Notes: generated by a model from the letters alone, not told the origin. A DNA stretch of 64,000 nucleotides from Streptomyces sp. LBL (GCF_029893585.1 NZ_JARXYX010000009.1:124001-188000); one strand, 5' to 3'. Shown: positions 45,836-55,061, counted from the stretch's first letter. Translations and numbers: made by a program.

Positions 45836-47118
45836 TTACCCTGTCCCTTCCGGTACCGCATGCCGTCCGCCTTGGGCATCCGCAGCCGCTGCGCCGACAG
45901 CGACAGCACCAGCAGTGTGACGACGTACGGGGTGGCGCCCACGAAGTCGCTCGGCACCTCGTCCGTGAAGAGGTACCAGACCAGGACGAGCGCGGCGACG
46001 AAGAGGCTGATCGCGCCCTGCCAATGTGCCTTCCGGTACAGCTTCCAGGCGGCGAGGACGGCGAGCAGGACGACCAGCAGGAGCAGCAGCGCGTGCACGG
46101 TCTCGCCGCCGTTGCGCAGTTGCAGCGCGTCGGAGAAGCCGAACAGGCCGGCGCCCATCGCCAGGCCGCCGGGCCGCCAGTTGCCGAAGATCATCGCGGC
46201 GAGGCCGATGTAGCCGCGTCCGCCGGTCTGGCCCTCCTGGTAGATGTGCGAGGTGACCAGCGCGAGGAAGGCGCCGCCGAGGCCGGCGAGGCCGCCGGAG
46301 ACGACCACGGCCAGGTACTTGTACTTGTAGACGTTGACGCCCAGCGACTCCGCGGCGATCGGGTTCTCGCCGCAGGAGCGCAGCCGCAGACCGAACGGGG
46401 TGCGCCACAACAGCCACCAGCTCCCGACGAACAGGGCGGCGGCCAGGATCGTCACGACGGACAGGTTGGTGACCAGGCCACCGAGGATGCCCGCGAGGTC
46501 GGAGAGCAGGAACCAGTGGTGCTTCTCGACCGACTGGAGGGCGTCGGAGAGTCCGGGCACGTCGATGGTGGGCAGCGAGTCCGCGGGCGGGGACTGCTTG
46601 GGGTTGCCGCCCGCGCCCGCCGCGTCGCCCTTCGAGAAGACGAGCTTGGCGAGGTACTGGGTGGCGCCGAGCGCGAGCAGGTTGACCGCGACACCGGAGA
46701 CGATGTGGTCGACGCCGAACGTGACGGTCGCGACGGCGTGCACCAGACCGCCGAGGACGCCGAAGCCGACGCCGCACAGCAGGCCGAGCCAGGGGCTGGA
46801 CTGCCAGCCGATCCAGCCGGCCCCGAAGGTGCCGAGGATCATCATGCCCTCGAGGCCGATGTTGACCACGCCGGCCCGCTCGGACCACAGCCCGGCCAGG
46901 CCCGCCAGGCCGATGGGCACGGCCAGGCCCAGCGCGGCGCCGATCTGTCCGTCGGAGGTGAGCTGGTCGGCGCCGGTGATGACGCGGACCGCGGCCACCA
47001 GGATCAGCGCGCCCGCGACGATCATGAGGAGCCGGCCGAGGGAGCGGCCCGAGGCCGGACGCCCGGTGTCCACCTTGGGCGCCGCGGGGGGCGGTGTGTC
47101 GGTCATCGTGGCAGTCAT
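45832..47118 (-). CDS. Nucleoside ABC transporter permease (second)
   Basis: A 428-residue inner-membrane permease of the BPD_transp_2 family used by BMP-dependent nucleoside importers. The N-terminal 40 residues are cytoplasmic and Pro/Thr-rich. Helices begin at LLMIVAGALILVAAVRV; the motif SERAGVVNIGLEGMMILGTFGAGWIG and CGENPIAAESLGVNVYKYKYLAVVVSGGLAGLGGAFLA are diagnostic. Longer than usual through a polar loop (SKGDAAGAGGNPKQSPPADS). ATG at 47118 overlaps the first permease stop (TGATG), with AGGAGG upstream. Confidence 0.94.
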   Translation of the reverse strand: MTATMTDTPPPAAPKVDTGRPASGRSLGRLLMIVAGALILVAAVRVITGADQLTSDGQIGAALGLAVPIGLAGLAGLWSERAGVVNIGLEGMMILGTFGAGWIGWQSSPWLGLLCGVGFGVLGGLVHAVATVTFGVDHIVSGVAVNLLALGATQYLAKLVFSKGDAAGAGGNPKQSPPADSLPTIDVPGLSDALQSVEKHHWFLLSDLAGILGGLVTNLSVVTILAAALFVGSWWLLWRTPFGLRLRSCGENPIAAESLGVNVYKYKYLAVVVSGGLAGLGGAFLALVTSHIYQEGQTGGRGYIGLAAMIFGNWRPGGLAMGAGLFGFSDALQLRNGGETVHALLLLLVVLLAVLAAWKLYRKAHWQGAISLFVAALVLVWYLFTDEVPSDFVGATPYVVTLLVLSLSAQRLRMPKADGMRYRKGQGK

Positions 47119-48245
47119 CACGCCACCTCCTGCTTCTGGGTCGGGGCGGCGGCCTGGGCGGCGAGTTCGGCACCGACCCGCTGCTGCTGGCGCTTGAGAC
47201 CGTAGCGGCGTACGACCTCGTAGGCGATCACGACGCACAGGACGATGACGCCCTGGATGACGCCGAGGATCTCCTTGTCGTAGCCCTGGAACTCCAGGTG
47301 GTTGGTGGTGCGTTCCAGGAAGCCCCAGAGGAGGGCGCCGAGCGCGATGCCGATCGGACTGTTGCGGCCGAGCAGCGCGATGGCGATGCCGGTGAAGCCG
47401 ATACCCGCCGGGAAGTCGTTGCTGAACTGGTGGCTGTCGTTGAGGAGGGTCGGCATGCCGATGAGGCCGGCCACCGCACCCGAGATGATCATGCTGGTGG
47501 CGATCATCTTCTTGACGGAGACACCGCTCGCGGCGGCGGCGCTCTCGGACTGGCCGACGGTGCGCAGGTCGAAGCCGAACCGGGTGCGGCCGAGCACGAA
47601 CCAGTAGGCGACGCCGACGAGCGCGGCGATGATGATGAAGCCCCACAGCTCGCCGGCGGCACCGGTGTCGATGTTGAAGAAGTACGAGGACGTGGGCAGC
47701 GGCTTGGTGGAGACGGTGGTTCCCGCCGCGTCGAGCTGGGCGAGCTTTCCGGGTTGCAGCAGGTAGGCGATGACGGCGGTGGCGATCGAGTTGAGCATGA
47801 TCGTCGAGATGACCTCGCTGACCCCGCGGGTCACCTTGAGGATGCCCGCGATGGCCGCCCACAGCGCGCCGGTCGCCATGGCGCACAGGATGATCAGCGG
47901 GACGGCGATCCACCCGGGAACGGTCAGCGCGCCACCGAGCACGGCGGCCACGAACGCGGCGAGCCGGTACTGGCCGTCGACACCGATGTTGAACAGGTTC
48001 ATGCGGAAGCCGATGGCCACCGCGACGCCCGCCAGGTAGTACGTCGTCGCCTTGTTGAGGATGTAGACCTGGCTGTCGCTGGCGGAGCCGTAGGTCAGCA
48101 TGTCGCTGAAGGCGGCGCCCGGGTTCTTGCCGGTGGCGAGGATCACCAGGGTGGTGACGACTATCGCGGCGACGAGCGCCAGCAGCGGTGCCGCGATCCC
48201 GAGGAGCAGCCGCTCCCTGTCGATCCGTGCGGTGAGCTTGTTCAT
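47118..48245 (-). CDS. Nucleoside ABC transporter permease (first)
   Basis: A 375-residue BPD_transp_2-family permease. The N-terminus MNKLTARIDRERLLLGIAAPLLALVAAIVV holds the first helix; AIGFRMNLFNIGVDGQYRLAAFVAA and GQSESAAAASGVSVKKMIATSMIISGAVAGLIG are family motifs. It pairs with the second permease to form the import channel. ATG at 48245 overlaps the ATPase stop (ATGA). Confidence 0.94.
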   Translation of the reverse strand: MNKLTARIDRERLLLGIAAPLLALVAAIVVTTLVILATGKNPGAAFSDMLTYGSASDSQVYILNKATTYYLAGVAVAIGFRMNLFNIGVDGQYRLAAFVAAVLGGALTVPGWIAVPLIILCAMATGALWAAIAGILKVTRGVSEVISTIMLNSIATAVIAYLLQPGKLAQLDAAGTTVSTKPLPTSSYFFNIDTGAAGELWGFIIIAALVGVAYWFVLGRTRFGFDLRTVGQSESAAAASGVSVKKMIATSMIISGAVAGLIGMPTLLNDSHQFSNDFPAGIGFTGIAIALLGRNSPIGIALGALLWGFLERTTNHLEFQGYDKEILGVIQGVIVLCVVIAYEVVRRYGLKRQQQRVGAELAAQAAAPTQKQEVA

Positions 48246-49801
48246 CGGTCGTCGTCCTCTGTGTGCTCCAGGTGGCCGGTGGCCGCACCCGTCATGGCGG
48301 AGCCCAGCTCCTCGGGGGTGATCGTGGCGGGGTCCGCGTCGGCGACCAGACGGCCGCGGTACATCACCCGCAGGGTGTCGGAGAGCCCGATGAGTTCGTC
48401 CAGGTCGGCCGAGATCAGCAGCACGGCCAGGCCCTCGCGGCGGGCCTCGCGGATGTGGTCCCAGATCGCGGCCTGCGCGCCGACGTCCACGCCGCGCGTG
48501 GGGTGGGCGGCGATCAGCAGCTTGGGCGCGTGGCTCATCTCGCGGCCGACGATCAGCTTCTGCTGGTTGCCGCCGGACAGGGAGGCGGCGGTCACCTCGA
48601 TGCCGGGCGTGCGGACGTCGTACGCGCTGACGATGCGCTCGGTGTCGGCGCGGGCCGCCTTGAGGTCGAGCAGTCCGCCGCGCGAGTTGGGCCGCTCGCT
48701 GACGTGGCCCAGGATGCGGTTCTCCCACAGCGGCGCTTCGAGGAGCAGGCCGTGCCGGTGACGGTCCTCGGGGATGTAGCCGACGCCCGCTTCGCGGCGG
48801 TGGCGGGTGGGGGTGCGGGAGATGTCCCTGTCGCCCAGCGTGATGACGCCGGCGTCGGGGTGGCGGATGCCCATGATCGCCTCGACCAGTTCGGACTGGC
48901 CGTTGCCCTCCACACCGGCGATACCGAGGACCTCTCCCCGATGGATGGTGAGGGTGATGTCGTCGAGGATGGTCCGCTCGACGCCGTCGAGGTCCGTCTG
49001 GCTCAGGTGCAGCCCGGCCACCTTGAGCATCGGGACGTCCGTGACGGTGGACTCCTCGGTCTGAGGCGTGGGCAGTTCGCTGCCGACCATCAGCTCGGCG
49101 AGCTGCCTGGTGGTGGTGTCCCTCGGCTCCACCGTGCCGACCGTGGTGCCGCGCCGGATGACGGTGATCTCGTCGGCGACGGACAACACCTCGCCCAGTT
49201 TGTGGGAGATGAAGATGACGGTGAGCCCCTCGGCCTTCAGCTCGCGCAGGTTGTCGAAGAGGGCCTCGACCTCCTGCGGCACCAGGACGGCGGTGGGCTC
49301 GTCCAGGATGAGGGTCCGGGCGCCGCGGTAGAGGACCTTGAGGATCTCCACGCGCTGGCGGTCGGCGACGCCGAGCTCCTCCAGGAGGACGTCGGGCCGG
49401 ACGTTCAGCCCGTACGCGTCGGAGAGCTCCTTGACCTTCGTACGTGCCTTGGCGCCGATGCCGTGCAGCTTCTCCGCGCCCAGGACGACGTTCTCCAGGA
49501 CGGTGAGGTTGTCGGCGAGCATGAAGTGCTGGTGCACCATGCCGATGCCGCGCGCGATGGCGTCGGCGGGGTTGTGGAAGGTGACCCGCTCGCCGTTCAC
49601 GGTGACGGTGCCCTCGTCCGGCTGCTGCATGCCGTAGAGGATCTTCATCAGGGTGGACTTGCCGGCACCGTTCTCACCGCACAGGGCGTGGACGGTTCCT
49701 GTGCGGACGGTGATGTCGATGTCACGGTTGGCGACGACGCCGGGGAATCGCTTGGTGATGCCGCGCAGTTCGACGGCAGCGGGAGGGCTGGACGCGTTGA
49801 T
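48242..49801 (-). CDS. Nucleoside ABC transporter ATP-binding protein, apparent ATC start
   Basis: A 519-residue duplicated ATPase that energises nucleoside import. The first domain has Walker A CGENGAGKSTL, the second has the signature LSGGNQQK and HPTRGVD. No ATG, GTG or TTG in frame precedes Walker A; the first in-frame ATG (49648) comes directly after GENGAGKSTL and would remove it. The only well-placed start is ATC at 49799-49801, eight bases after AGGAG, giving (M)NASSPPAAVELRGITKRFPGV. A one-base change from ATG would explain this. An operator-like palindrome lies about 75 bases upstream. Confidence 0.88.
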   Translation of the reverse strand: MNASSPPAAVELRGITKRFPGVVANRDIDITVRTGTVHALCGENGAGKSTLMKILYGMQQPDEGTVTVNGERVTFHNPADAIARGIGMVHQHFMLADNLTVLENVVLGAEKLHGIGAKARTKVKELSDAYGLNVRPDVLLEELGVADRQRVEILKVLYRGARTLILDEPTAVLVPQEVEALFDNLRELKAEGLTVIFISHKLGEVLSVADEITVIRRGTTVGTVEPRDTTTRQLAELMVGSELPTPQTEESTVTDVPMLKVAGLHLSQTDLDGVERTILDDITLTIHRGEVLGIAGVEGNGQSELVEAIMGIRHPDAGVITLGDRDISRTPTRHRREAGVGYIPEDRHRHGLLLEAPLWENRILGHVSERPNSRGGLLDLKAARADTERIVSAYDVRTPGIEVTAASLSGGNQQKLIVGREMSHAPKLLIAAHPTRGVDVGAQAAIWDHIREARREGLAVLLISADLDELIGLSDTLRVMYRGRLVADADPATITPEELGSAMTGAATGHLEHTEDDDR

Positions 49802-49875
49802 GGCGCACTCTCCTGGGGGAAAGGGGCTGCGTAGGGGAGGGCAGGCGTCGGCGACGCTAGCGCGGCAACTCCGGG

Positions 49876-49887
49876 CTACACGCGTAG
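49876..49887. promoter_or_regulatory. Nucleoside-regulon palindrome upstream of the ABC operon
   Basis: CTACACGCGTAG, one base different from the CTACGCGCGTAG found at pnp, deoC and add. A candidate -10, TAGCGT (49854-49859), places it over the -35 region of the operon. Confidence 0.62.
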
Positions 49888-49964
49888 AGTTGACACATTG
49901 TTATGGCCCGGCGTGGGGGTGGCCGTACCCCCTCGCCGAGCCGTGGTCCGGCGGAACCGTCAGG

Positions 49965-51020
49965 TCACGGGGTGGTCTTGACCTTGATGGTGCCGTCGAC
50001 GATCTTCTTCTTGGCCGCGTCCAGCTGGGACTTGAGGTCGTCGATGAAGCCGCCGCTGGTGGCCAGCGAGACACCGCCCTTGGCGAGCGAGTAGTTGTTC
50101 TGGCCCGCCAGCGGCTTGCTGTCATGGACGGACTTGATGAAGTCGTAGACACCGACGTCGACGTTCTTGACCATCGAGGTCAGGATCGAGGCCTTGTACT
50201 TGGCCAGGCCGGGGACGTTGTACTGGTCGGAGTCCACGCCGATCGCCCAGGTGCCCTTGACGCCGGAGACGGCCTCGATCGCACCGTTGCCGGAGGAGCC
50301 GGCCGCCGTGTAGACGACGTCGGCGCCGTTGTCGAGCATGCCCGACGCGGCCTCCTTGCCCTTGTCGGGGCTGGAGAAGCCGGAGAGGTCGGAGCCGTGG
50401 GTCAGGTACTGGACGTCGACCTTGACCTTCGGCTTGGTGTCCTTGACGCCCTGGACGTAACCCGCCTCGAACTTCTTGATCAGCGGGGTGTCGACGCCCC
50501 CGACGAAGCCGACGTGGCTCTTCTTGGTCTTCAGCGCCGCGGCCACACCGGCCAGGTAGGAGCCCTGCTCCTCGGTGAAGGTGATGCTGTCGACGTTCTT
50601 GGCGTCCACCACCGAGTCGACGATGCCGAAGCTGACCTTCGGGTACTTCGCGGCGATCTTGCCCATGGACGTGGCGTAGGAGAAGCCGACACCGACGATC
50701 GGGTTGTAACCGGCGTCGGCCAGGTCCGACAGGCGCTGCTCGCGGTCGGCCTCGGTGTCGGAGGTCTTGGCGGTCAACTCCTTGATCGAGCCGCCGAACT
50801 CGGTCTTGGCCTTGTCGGCCCCGCGCGCGGCGGAGTCGTTGAAGGAACGGTCACCGCGGCCGCCGACGTCGAAGGCGAGACCGATCTTGACGCCGTCGCC
50901 GCCGGAGGAGGACGACGAGGAACCCTCGTTGTCGGCGGAGGTGCTGCCACAGGCAGTGGCAGTCATTGCGAGAGCTGCGGATGCTATACACGCAGCGGAA
51001 AGCTTTGCTACCCGGCGCAC
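49965..51020 (-). CDS. BMP-family nucleoside-binding lipoprotein
   Basis: A 351-residue substrate-binding lipoprotein of the BMP family (PnrA/BmpA type) that delivers nucleosides to the ABC permease pair. The signal sequence RRVAKLSAACIASAALAMTATAC ends in a lipobox (TATAC), followed by a Ser-rich linker, then IGLAFDVGGRGDRSFNDSAARGAD, the BMP hallmark, and GFVGGVDTPLIKKFEAGYVQG. GTG at 51020 follows AAGGAG. It lies 163 bases upstream of the ATPase start on the same strand, with a regulon-type palindrome before each. Confidence 0.95.
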   Translation of the reverse strand: MRRVAKLSAACIASAALAMTATACGSTSADNEGSSSSSSGGDGVKIGLAFDVGGRGDRSFNDSAARGADKAKTEFGGSIKELTAKTSDTEADREQRLSDLADAGYNPIVGVGFSYATSMGKIAAKYPKVSFGIVDSVVDAKNVDSITFTEEQGSYLAGVAAALKTKKSHVGFVGGVDTPLIKKFEAGYVQGVKDTKPKVKVDVQYLTHGSDLSGFSSPDKGKEAASGMLDNGADVVYTAAGSSGNGAIEAVSGVKGTWAIGVDSDQYNVPGLAKYKASILTSMVKNVDVGVYDFIKSVHDSKPLAGQNNYSLAKGGVSLATSGGFIDDLKSQLDAAKKKIVDGTIKVKTTP

Positions 51021-51125
51021 GGGAGGCTCCTTCACCTGACCTGAGCGCCATCTTCGGCGCTTCATGTGAGCACCTTGTCGATGCTCGGGCCCGGACGCCC
51101 CTGCGGCGTCGGCTTCGCGGCATCG

Positions 51126-51137
51126 TAACGCGCGTAG
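51126..51137. promoter_or_regulatory. Nucleoside-regulon palindrome upstream of the BMP lipoprotein gene
   Basis: TAACGCGCGTAG matches CTACGCGCGTAG at 10 of 12 positions and overlaps a candidate minus-strand -10 box TACGAT (51122-51127), about 106 bases before the lipoprotein start. Confidence 0.55.
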
Positions 51138-51268
51138 ATGTCAGAAAAAGACCTCTTCCAAAGCCGTTATCGATTCGAGGCAAACGGCATCTGAACTCAG
51201 GGTCTTGCCGCTTCACACCGTGCGTTGCGGGTAGTTCACGATTGGCTTACAAGTGTGTTGCGCTGGGC

Positions 51269-51300
51269 GGCGGAACGGCCCTCGCAAGGGCCGTTCCGCC
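51269..51300 (-). terminator. Hairpin terminator of the M20 gene
   Basis: GGCGGAACGGCCCT and its exact complement form a 14-bp stem with a CGCA loop between the M20 gene and the BMP lipoprotein gene (both leftward). Confidence 0.75.
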
Positions 51301-51484
51301 CCACCTGAAGGGCCATCCACCCACCCCGCCCGTCCGCGCAACCCGAAGGGCTCGCCCGCGGAGCCCGAAAGCCTGTCCGCCCAACCCGAAGGGATCGTCC
51401 GCCCCGCCCGAGGGCCGTCGTCACCACTCCGGTCGTGTCACCACTCCGGTCGTGTCGGCGCTCGGTCGTGTCAGCTCGGCCGCG
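51301..51484. other. Repeat-bearing tail of the 51021-51484 intergenic region
   Basis: AACCCGAAGGG-type repeats (51335-51415) and GGTCGTGTCACCACTCC/CTCGGYCGYGTC repeats (51421-51500), the last running into the M20 stop region. No gene seen in 51021-51484. Confidence 0.6.
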
Positions 51485-52720
51485 TCACCGCTCGGCCGCG
51501 TCCACCAACGCCGCCGCCGTGAACAGCTCCACGCCCACCGTGATCGCCGACTCGTCGGCGTCGAAGTCGCCCTGGTGGAGGTCGCGCACCGTGCGTTCAC
51601 CGGGGGTGCGGACGCCGAGGCGGGCCATGGCGCCGGGGATGTGCTGGAGGTACCAGGAGAAGTCCTCGCCGCCGAGGCTCTGCTCGGTGTCCTCGACGGA
51701 TTCGGCGCCCCGGCGGGCGGTCATGGCGCTGCGGAGCAGCCCGGTCACCTCGGCGTCGTTGACCACGGGCGGGACTCCGCGCACGTAGTTGATCTCCGAC
51801 TTGGCCCGGTGCAGGTTGGCGACCTCGTCGATCGCTGCGACCACGATGTCGGGGGCCTGTCGCCAGGCGTCGATGTCCAGGCAGCGCACCGTCCCGGAGA
51901 GCTCGGCGTGCTGCGGGATGACGTTCGGGGCGTGGCCCGACTCGATCCGGCCCCAGGTCACGGCGAGCCCGGCGCGGGTGTCGACGCGGCGGCCGACGAG
52001 GGCGGGCACGTCGGTGATGACGCGGGCGGCGGCCGTGACGAGGTCGGTGGTGAGGTGGGGGCGGGCGGTGTGGCCGCCGGGGCCGTCGAGGGCGATCTCC
52101 AGCCGGTCGCAGGCGGAGGTGATCGACCCTTCACGCAGCCCGATCCGTCCGGCGTCGACCCGGGGGTCGCAGTGCACGGCGATCATCCGTCCCACGCCTT
52201 CGAGGACACCGTCGGCGATGGCGTCGGCGGCGCCGCCGGGCAGCACCTCCTCGGCGGGCTGGAAGACCAGCCGCACGGGCCGGGGCAGCAGGCCCTGGCG
52301 GTGCAGCTCGGCGAGCACGAGGCCGGCGCCCAGCACGACGGTCGTGTGCACGTCGTGTCCGCAGGCGTGGGCGCGGTCCGGCACGGTGGAGCGGTACGAG
52401 CACTCCGTCTTCATGTCCGGGATGGGCAGGGCGTCGATGTCGGCGCGGAGGGCGAGCATGGGCCTGCTCCCGTCCCACTCGCCGATGTCGCACACGAGGC
52501 CGGTCCCGACGGCGAGTACGCGTGGCCTCAGCCCGGCCCTCTCCAGCCGTTCCTTGATCGCCGCGGTCGTGCGGAATTCCTGGTTGCCGAGCTCGGGGTG
52601 CATGTGCAGGTCGCGGCGGAAGGCGACGAGCTCGGCACGGAGCGCCTCGGGAAGCGCTCCGGGAAGCAGCGCTTCCCCGGGAAGATCGGCCTCGGACTCT
52701 AGGGACATCAATGGCTTCAC
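51485..52720 (-). CDS. M20-family amidohydrolase/peptidase
   Basis: A 411-residue metallohydrolase of the M20D branch (hippurate hydrolase/N-acyl-amino-acid amidohydrolase type). Metal and catalytic motifs: FRRDLHMHPELGNQEF, ACGHDVHTTVVLG, FQPAEEVLPGGA and LGGEDFSWY. The dimerisation lid domain is in the middle. GTG at 52720 is seven bases from TACCCT (52728-52733), suggesting a leaderless transcript; ATG at 52708 is the alternative. Substrate unknown. A terminator follows at 51269. Confidence 0.92.
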   Translation of the reverse strand: MKPLMSLESEADLPGEALLPGALPEALRAELVAFRRDLHMHPELGNQEFRTTAAIKERLERAGLRPRVLAVGTGLVCDIGEWDGSRPMLALRADIDALPIPDMKTECSYRSTVPDRAHACGHDVHTTVVLGAGLVLAELHRQGLLPRPVRLVFQPAEEVLPGGAADAIADGVLEGVGRMIAVHCDPRVDAGRIGLREGSITSACDRLEIALDGPGGHTARPHLTTDLVTAAARVITDVPALVGRRVDTRAGLAVTWGRIESGHAPNVIPQHAELSGTVRCLDIDAWRQAPDIVVAAIDEVANLHRAKSEINYVRGVPPVVNDAEVTGLLRSAMTARRGAESVEDTEQSLGGEDFSWYLQHIPGAMARLGVRTPGERTVRDLHQGDFDADESAITVGVELFTAAALVDAAER

Positions 52721-53134
52721 CCTCTGAAGGGTAGGACGCCCGACCCGCTGAACGGACCTCGATCAACAAAAGATCAGCCCGTCAGCGGAAGAAAATCTGA
52801 CCGCCGGACGCATATGTACCGTTCGGGGTGGGTAAACTCACCGGATTTTCCGGCCGAGCGGATGCCGAGCGGCCCCCATCCCTTCCTCCACGGATACCAC
52901 GCCTGGCCGAAAAGAAGCCGATCTGTTCACCTGTCGGGACCATGCGGGAGGGGGCACGGGCCCGCATCCCGGAATCACCCCGCCGGGCGACGGCCGCGCG
53001 ACGCTACGTACCCGGGCCGCCCGCAGCGGGCACCCTCACCCCATGACGCGGCCTGCCCAGGCCCCGGAAACTCTGCGCGCAGCCCTGGTGAACTGCCCGC
53101 GCCGGTCGGGGTGGGGCGGCTAGGGTGCGGCAGC
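52721..53134. other. Divergent intergenic region, 414 bp
   Basis: Separates the leftward M20 gene from the rightward methyltransferase gene. It has some AT-richer stretches near 52765-52860 but no supported gene; promoters for both neighbours lie at its ends (TACCCT at 52728-52733 minus, TAGGGT at 53121-53126 plus). Confidence 0.55.
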
Positions 53135-53794
53135 GTGAGTGACGAGACCCCGGACTTCATACAGGCCACCCGAAGCTCGTACGACGCGATCGCCGACGCC
53201 TACAGCGAGCGGCATCCCGACGGGCTCGGCGACAGACCCCTGGAGCGTGGCCTGTTCACCGCGTTCGCCGAGCTGGTCCGCGAGACCGGATCGGCCCCTG
53301 TGGCGGACCTCGGCAGCGGCCCCGGGTACGTCACCGCCCGGCTGTCCGCGCTGGGGTTGCCGGTCTTCGGGGTCGACCTTTCGCCCCGGATGGTGGAGCT
53401 GGCCCGCCTGGCCCATCCCGGGCTGCGCTTCCATGTGGGTTCGCTGACGGACCTGGACCTGCCGGACGGGACCCTCGGCGGGATCGTCGCCCTGTACTCG
53501 ATCATCCACGTCCCCGACGAGCGCCTGTCGGGCACGTTCGCCGAGTTCCACCGGGTCCTGGCGCCCGGCGGGCACATCCTTCTCTGCTTCCAGTCGGGCG
53601 ACGAGGACGACCGTCTGCACCTCGCGGAACGCTTCGGCCGGGAGATCTCGCTCGACTACCACGTGCGCTCCCCGGAGACCGTGGCCGCCCACCTCGCCAA
53701 GGCGGACCTGCGGGTGGAGGCCCGGGTACTACGGGAGCCGTACGAGGACGAGGCGCGCCCGCGCGCGTTCGTTCTGGCCAGGAAGCCTGCGTAG
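53135..53794 (+). CDS. Class I SAM-dependent methyltransferase
   Basis: A 219-residue methyltransferase. The SAM-binding motif I is VADLGSGPGYVTARL, with the acidic residue after beta-2 in VFGVDLSPRMVELA and motif post-I in LPDGTLGGIVALYSIIHVPDE. The N-terminal YDAIADAYSERH pattern is common to small-molecule methyltransferases. GTG at 53135 has TAGGGT eight bases upstream (near-leaderless). Substrate not predictable; it converges with the glycopolymer locus and is probably not part of it. Confidence 0.9.
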   Translation: MSDETPDFIQATRSSYDAIADAYSERHPDGLGDRPLERGLFTAFAELVRETGSAPVADLGSGPGYVTARLSALGLPVFGVDLSPRMVELARLAHPGLRFHVGSLTDLDLPDGTLGGIVALYSIIHVPDERLSGTFAEFHRVLAPGGHILLCFQSGDEDDRLHLAERFGREISLDYHVRSPETVAAHLAKADLRVEARVLREPYEDEARPRAFVLARKPA

Positions 53795-53839
53795 GGGCCC
53801 TCACGCCGCCGTGACGGCCCCGACAGACACGGCCGTGAC

Positions 53840-53869
53840 GGCCGACAGCTGGTCGACCGGCTGTCGGCC
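53840..53869. terminator. Hairpin terminator between methyltransferase and glycosyltransferase
   Basis: GGCCGACAGC and GCTGTCGGCC form a perfect 10-bp stem; the 10-base loop itself contains the palindrome GGTCGACC. It lies between convergent genes. Confidence 0.65.
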
Positions 53870-53936
53870 TGAGCAGGACAGCTCCTGGCCAGCCCCTGGA
53901 CGGCTCCTGGACGGCGAGAGACGCGCGTCCTGGTCC

Positions 53937-55061
53937 TCAGACCGCCGTGACCGCCGTGACCGCCGTGACCGCCGTGACCGCCGTGACCGCCGACAAGCGG
54001 GTCACATCGCGGGCCGTCCCCGTCACCCCCGACAGGAAGCCCTGGGCCCTCGGTGAGGCGTTCTCCGTCAGCCATTCGGGGTCGATGTCGCAGACCGCGA
54101 CCTTCACCTCCGTGCCGACCAGGGCGAGCGGGAGGGTGTGGACGACGGTCGAGGGGAAGCTGAGGATGGTGCGGCCGATCGGGCCGCGGCGGGCGATCAG
54201 CTCCAGCGGGAGGTCCGGGCGGACGATCTCCAGGCCCGTCTCGACGGCCAGCCGGTGGAGTTTCTCGGTGCTCTCGCGGCGGTGGGCGAAGTAGCGGGTC
54301 GCGCCGTGGGCCTTGGCCAGGGTCTGGACGGCCACCAGATAGCGGTCGCCGTCGACGACCCCCGTCTCCACCAGCGAGGTGCCGACCATGTCCGCGCCCT
54401 TGGTGATGCGGGGCGGGCCGAAGCGGGCCCGGGTCCAGGCGAAGGTGTTGGCGGTGACCGTGACACCGGCCGGAGGCGCCTCCATCGGCATCGAGGAGAA
54501 GATCTCCACCCGGCGCTTGTCGCTGGGCGTCAGCCGTCTGCGGGCCACCGAGGACACCGGGGCGAAGACCAGGTCGCGGAGGCCGGGGCGGCCGCCCTTG
54601 CGGTGCCAGCGCACCAGGCGCTCACCGCTGGCGAGCTGGGCGACGAACTCCATGGTCGCCGTGCCGTCGTCGACCACGACCAGGTCGCGGGCCCGGGTGA
54701 TGGTCAGCAGCAGCTGTACGTAACGGGAGAAGGGGTCGCCCAGGACGATCCGGTCGGCCCGGCGGAGCAGGCCGGTCAGGCCGCCGATGGTGTGGAACGG
54801 GGCCATCGCGCCGCCCCGCGCCTCCTCCCAGCGGACCTCGTGGCCGTCCTCGCGGGCGAGTTCGGACATGCGGCGCAGCTGGCCGCGGGTCATGGGATCG
54901 ATCGGGGACAGGACGACGAGGGTGAGCCCCGCGCCGGACACGTGCGCGTGCTCCCGCGTGAGCGCGTGTTCGTGCGCCCACTCCAGCACGTTCAGCAGTT
55001 GTACCGGACTCTCCACGAAGGCGAGGGTGCGGGGGTCGGCGGACCCGGCGCGGGGGCTCAT
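53937..55061 (-). CDS. Polysialyltransferase-like glycosyltransferase with (VTA)n tail
   Basis: A 374-residue protein resembling bacterial sialyl/polysialyltransferases. It opens LAFVESPVQLLNVLEWA, has the acidic motif VVVDDGTATMEF, a histidine motif RYFAHRRESTEKL where the family usually has HP, and a FPSTVVHTLPLAL Ser/Thr motif. It lies downstream of neuB and a CMP-sialate synthetase gene in the same direction. The last residues are about five Val-Thr-Ala repeats encoded by a 9-bp tandem repeat, so the C-terminus is probably variable. Role: adding Kdn or related sugars to a wall polymer (inference). Confidence 0.78.
   Translation of the reverse strand: MSPRAGSADPRTLAFVESPVQLLNVLEWAHEHALTREHAHVSGAGLTLVVLSPIDPMTRGQLRRMSELAREDGHEVRWEEARGGAMAPFHTIGGLTGLLRRADRIVLGDPFSRYVQLLLTITRARDLVVVDDGTATMEFVAQLASGERLVRWHRKGGRPGLRDLVFAPVSSVARRRLTPSDKRRVEIFSSMPMEAPPAGVTVTANTFAWTRARFGPPRITKGADMVGTSLVETGVVDGDRYLVAVQTLAKAHGATRYFAHRRESTEKLHRLAVETGLEIVRPDLPLELIARRGPIGRTILSFPSTVVHTLPLALVGTEVKVAVCDIDPEWLTENASPRAQGFLSGVTGTARDVTRLSAVTAVTAVTAVTAVTAV
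53941..53992. repeat. 9-bp tandem repeat in coding sequence (ACCGCCGTG x5.8)
   Basis: Five complete ACCGCCGTG units and a partial sixth at the 3' end of the glycosyltransferase gene, encoding (Thr-Ala-Val)n on the minus strand. Whole-unit slippage keeps the frame. Confidence 0.95.

Noticed and set aside
49889..49894. TTGACA -35 box on the plus strand
   Set aside because: No -10 element at proper spacing and no plus-strand gene downstream.
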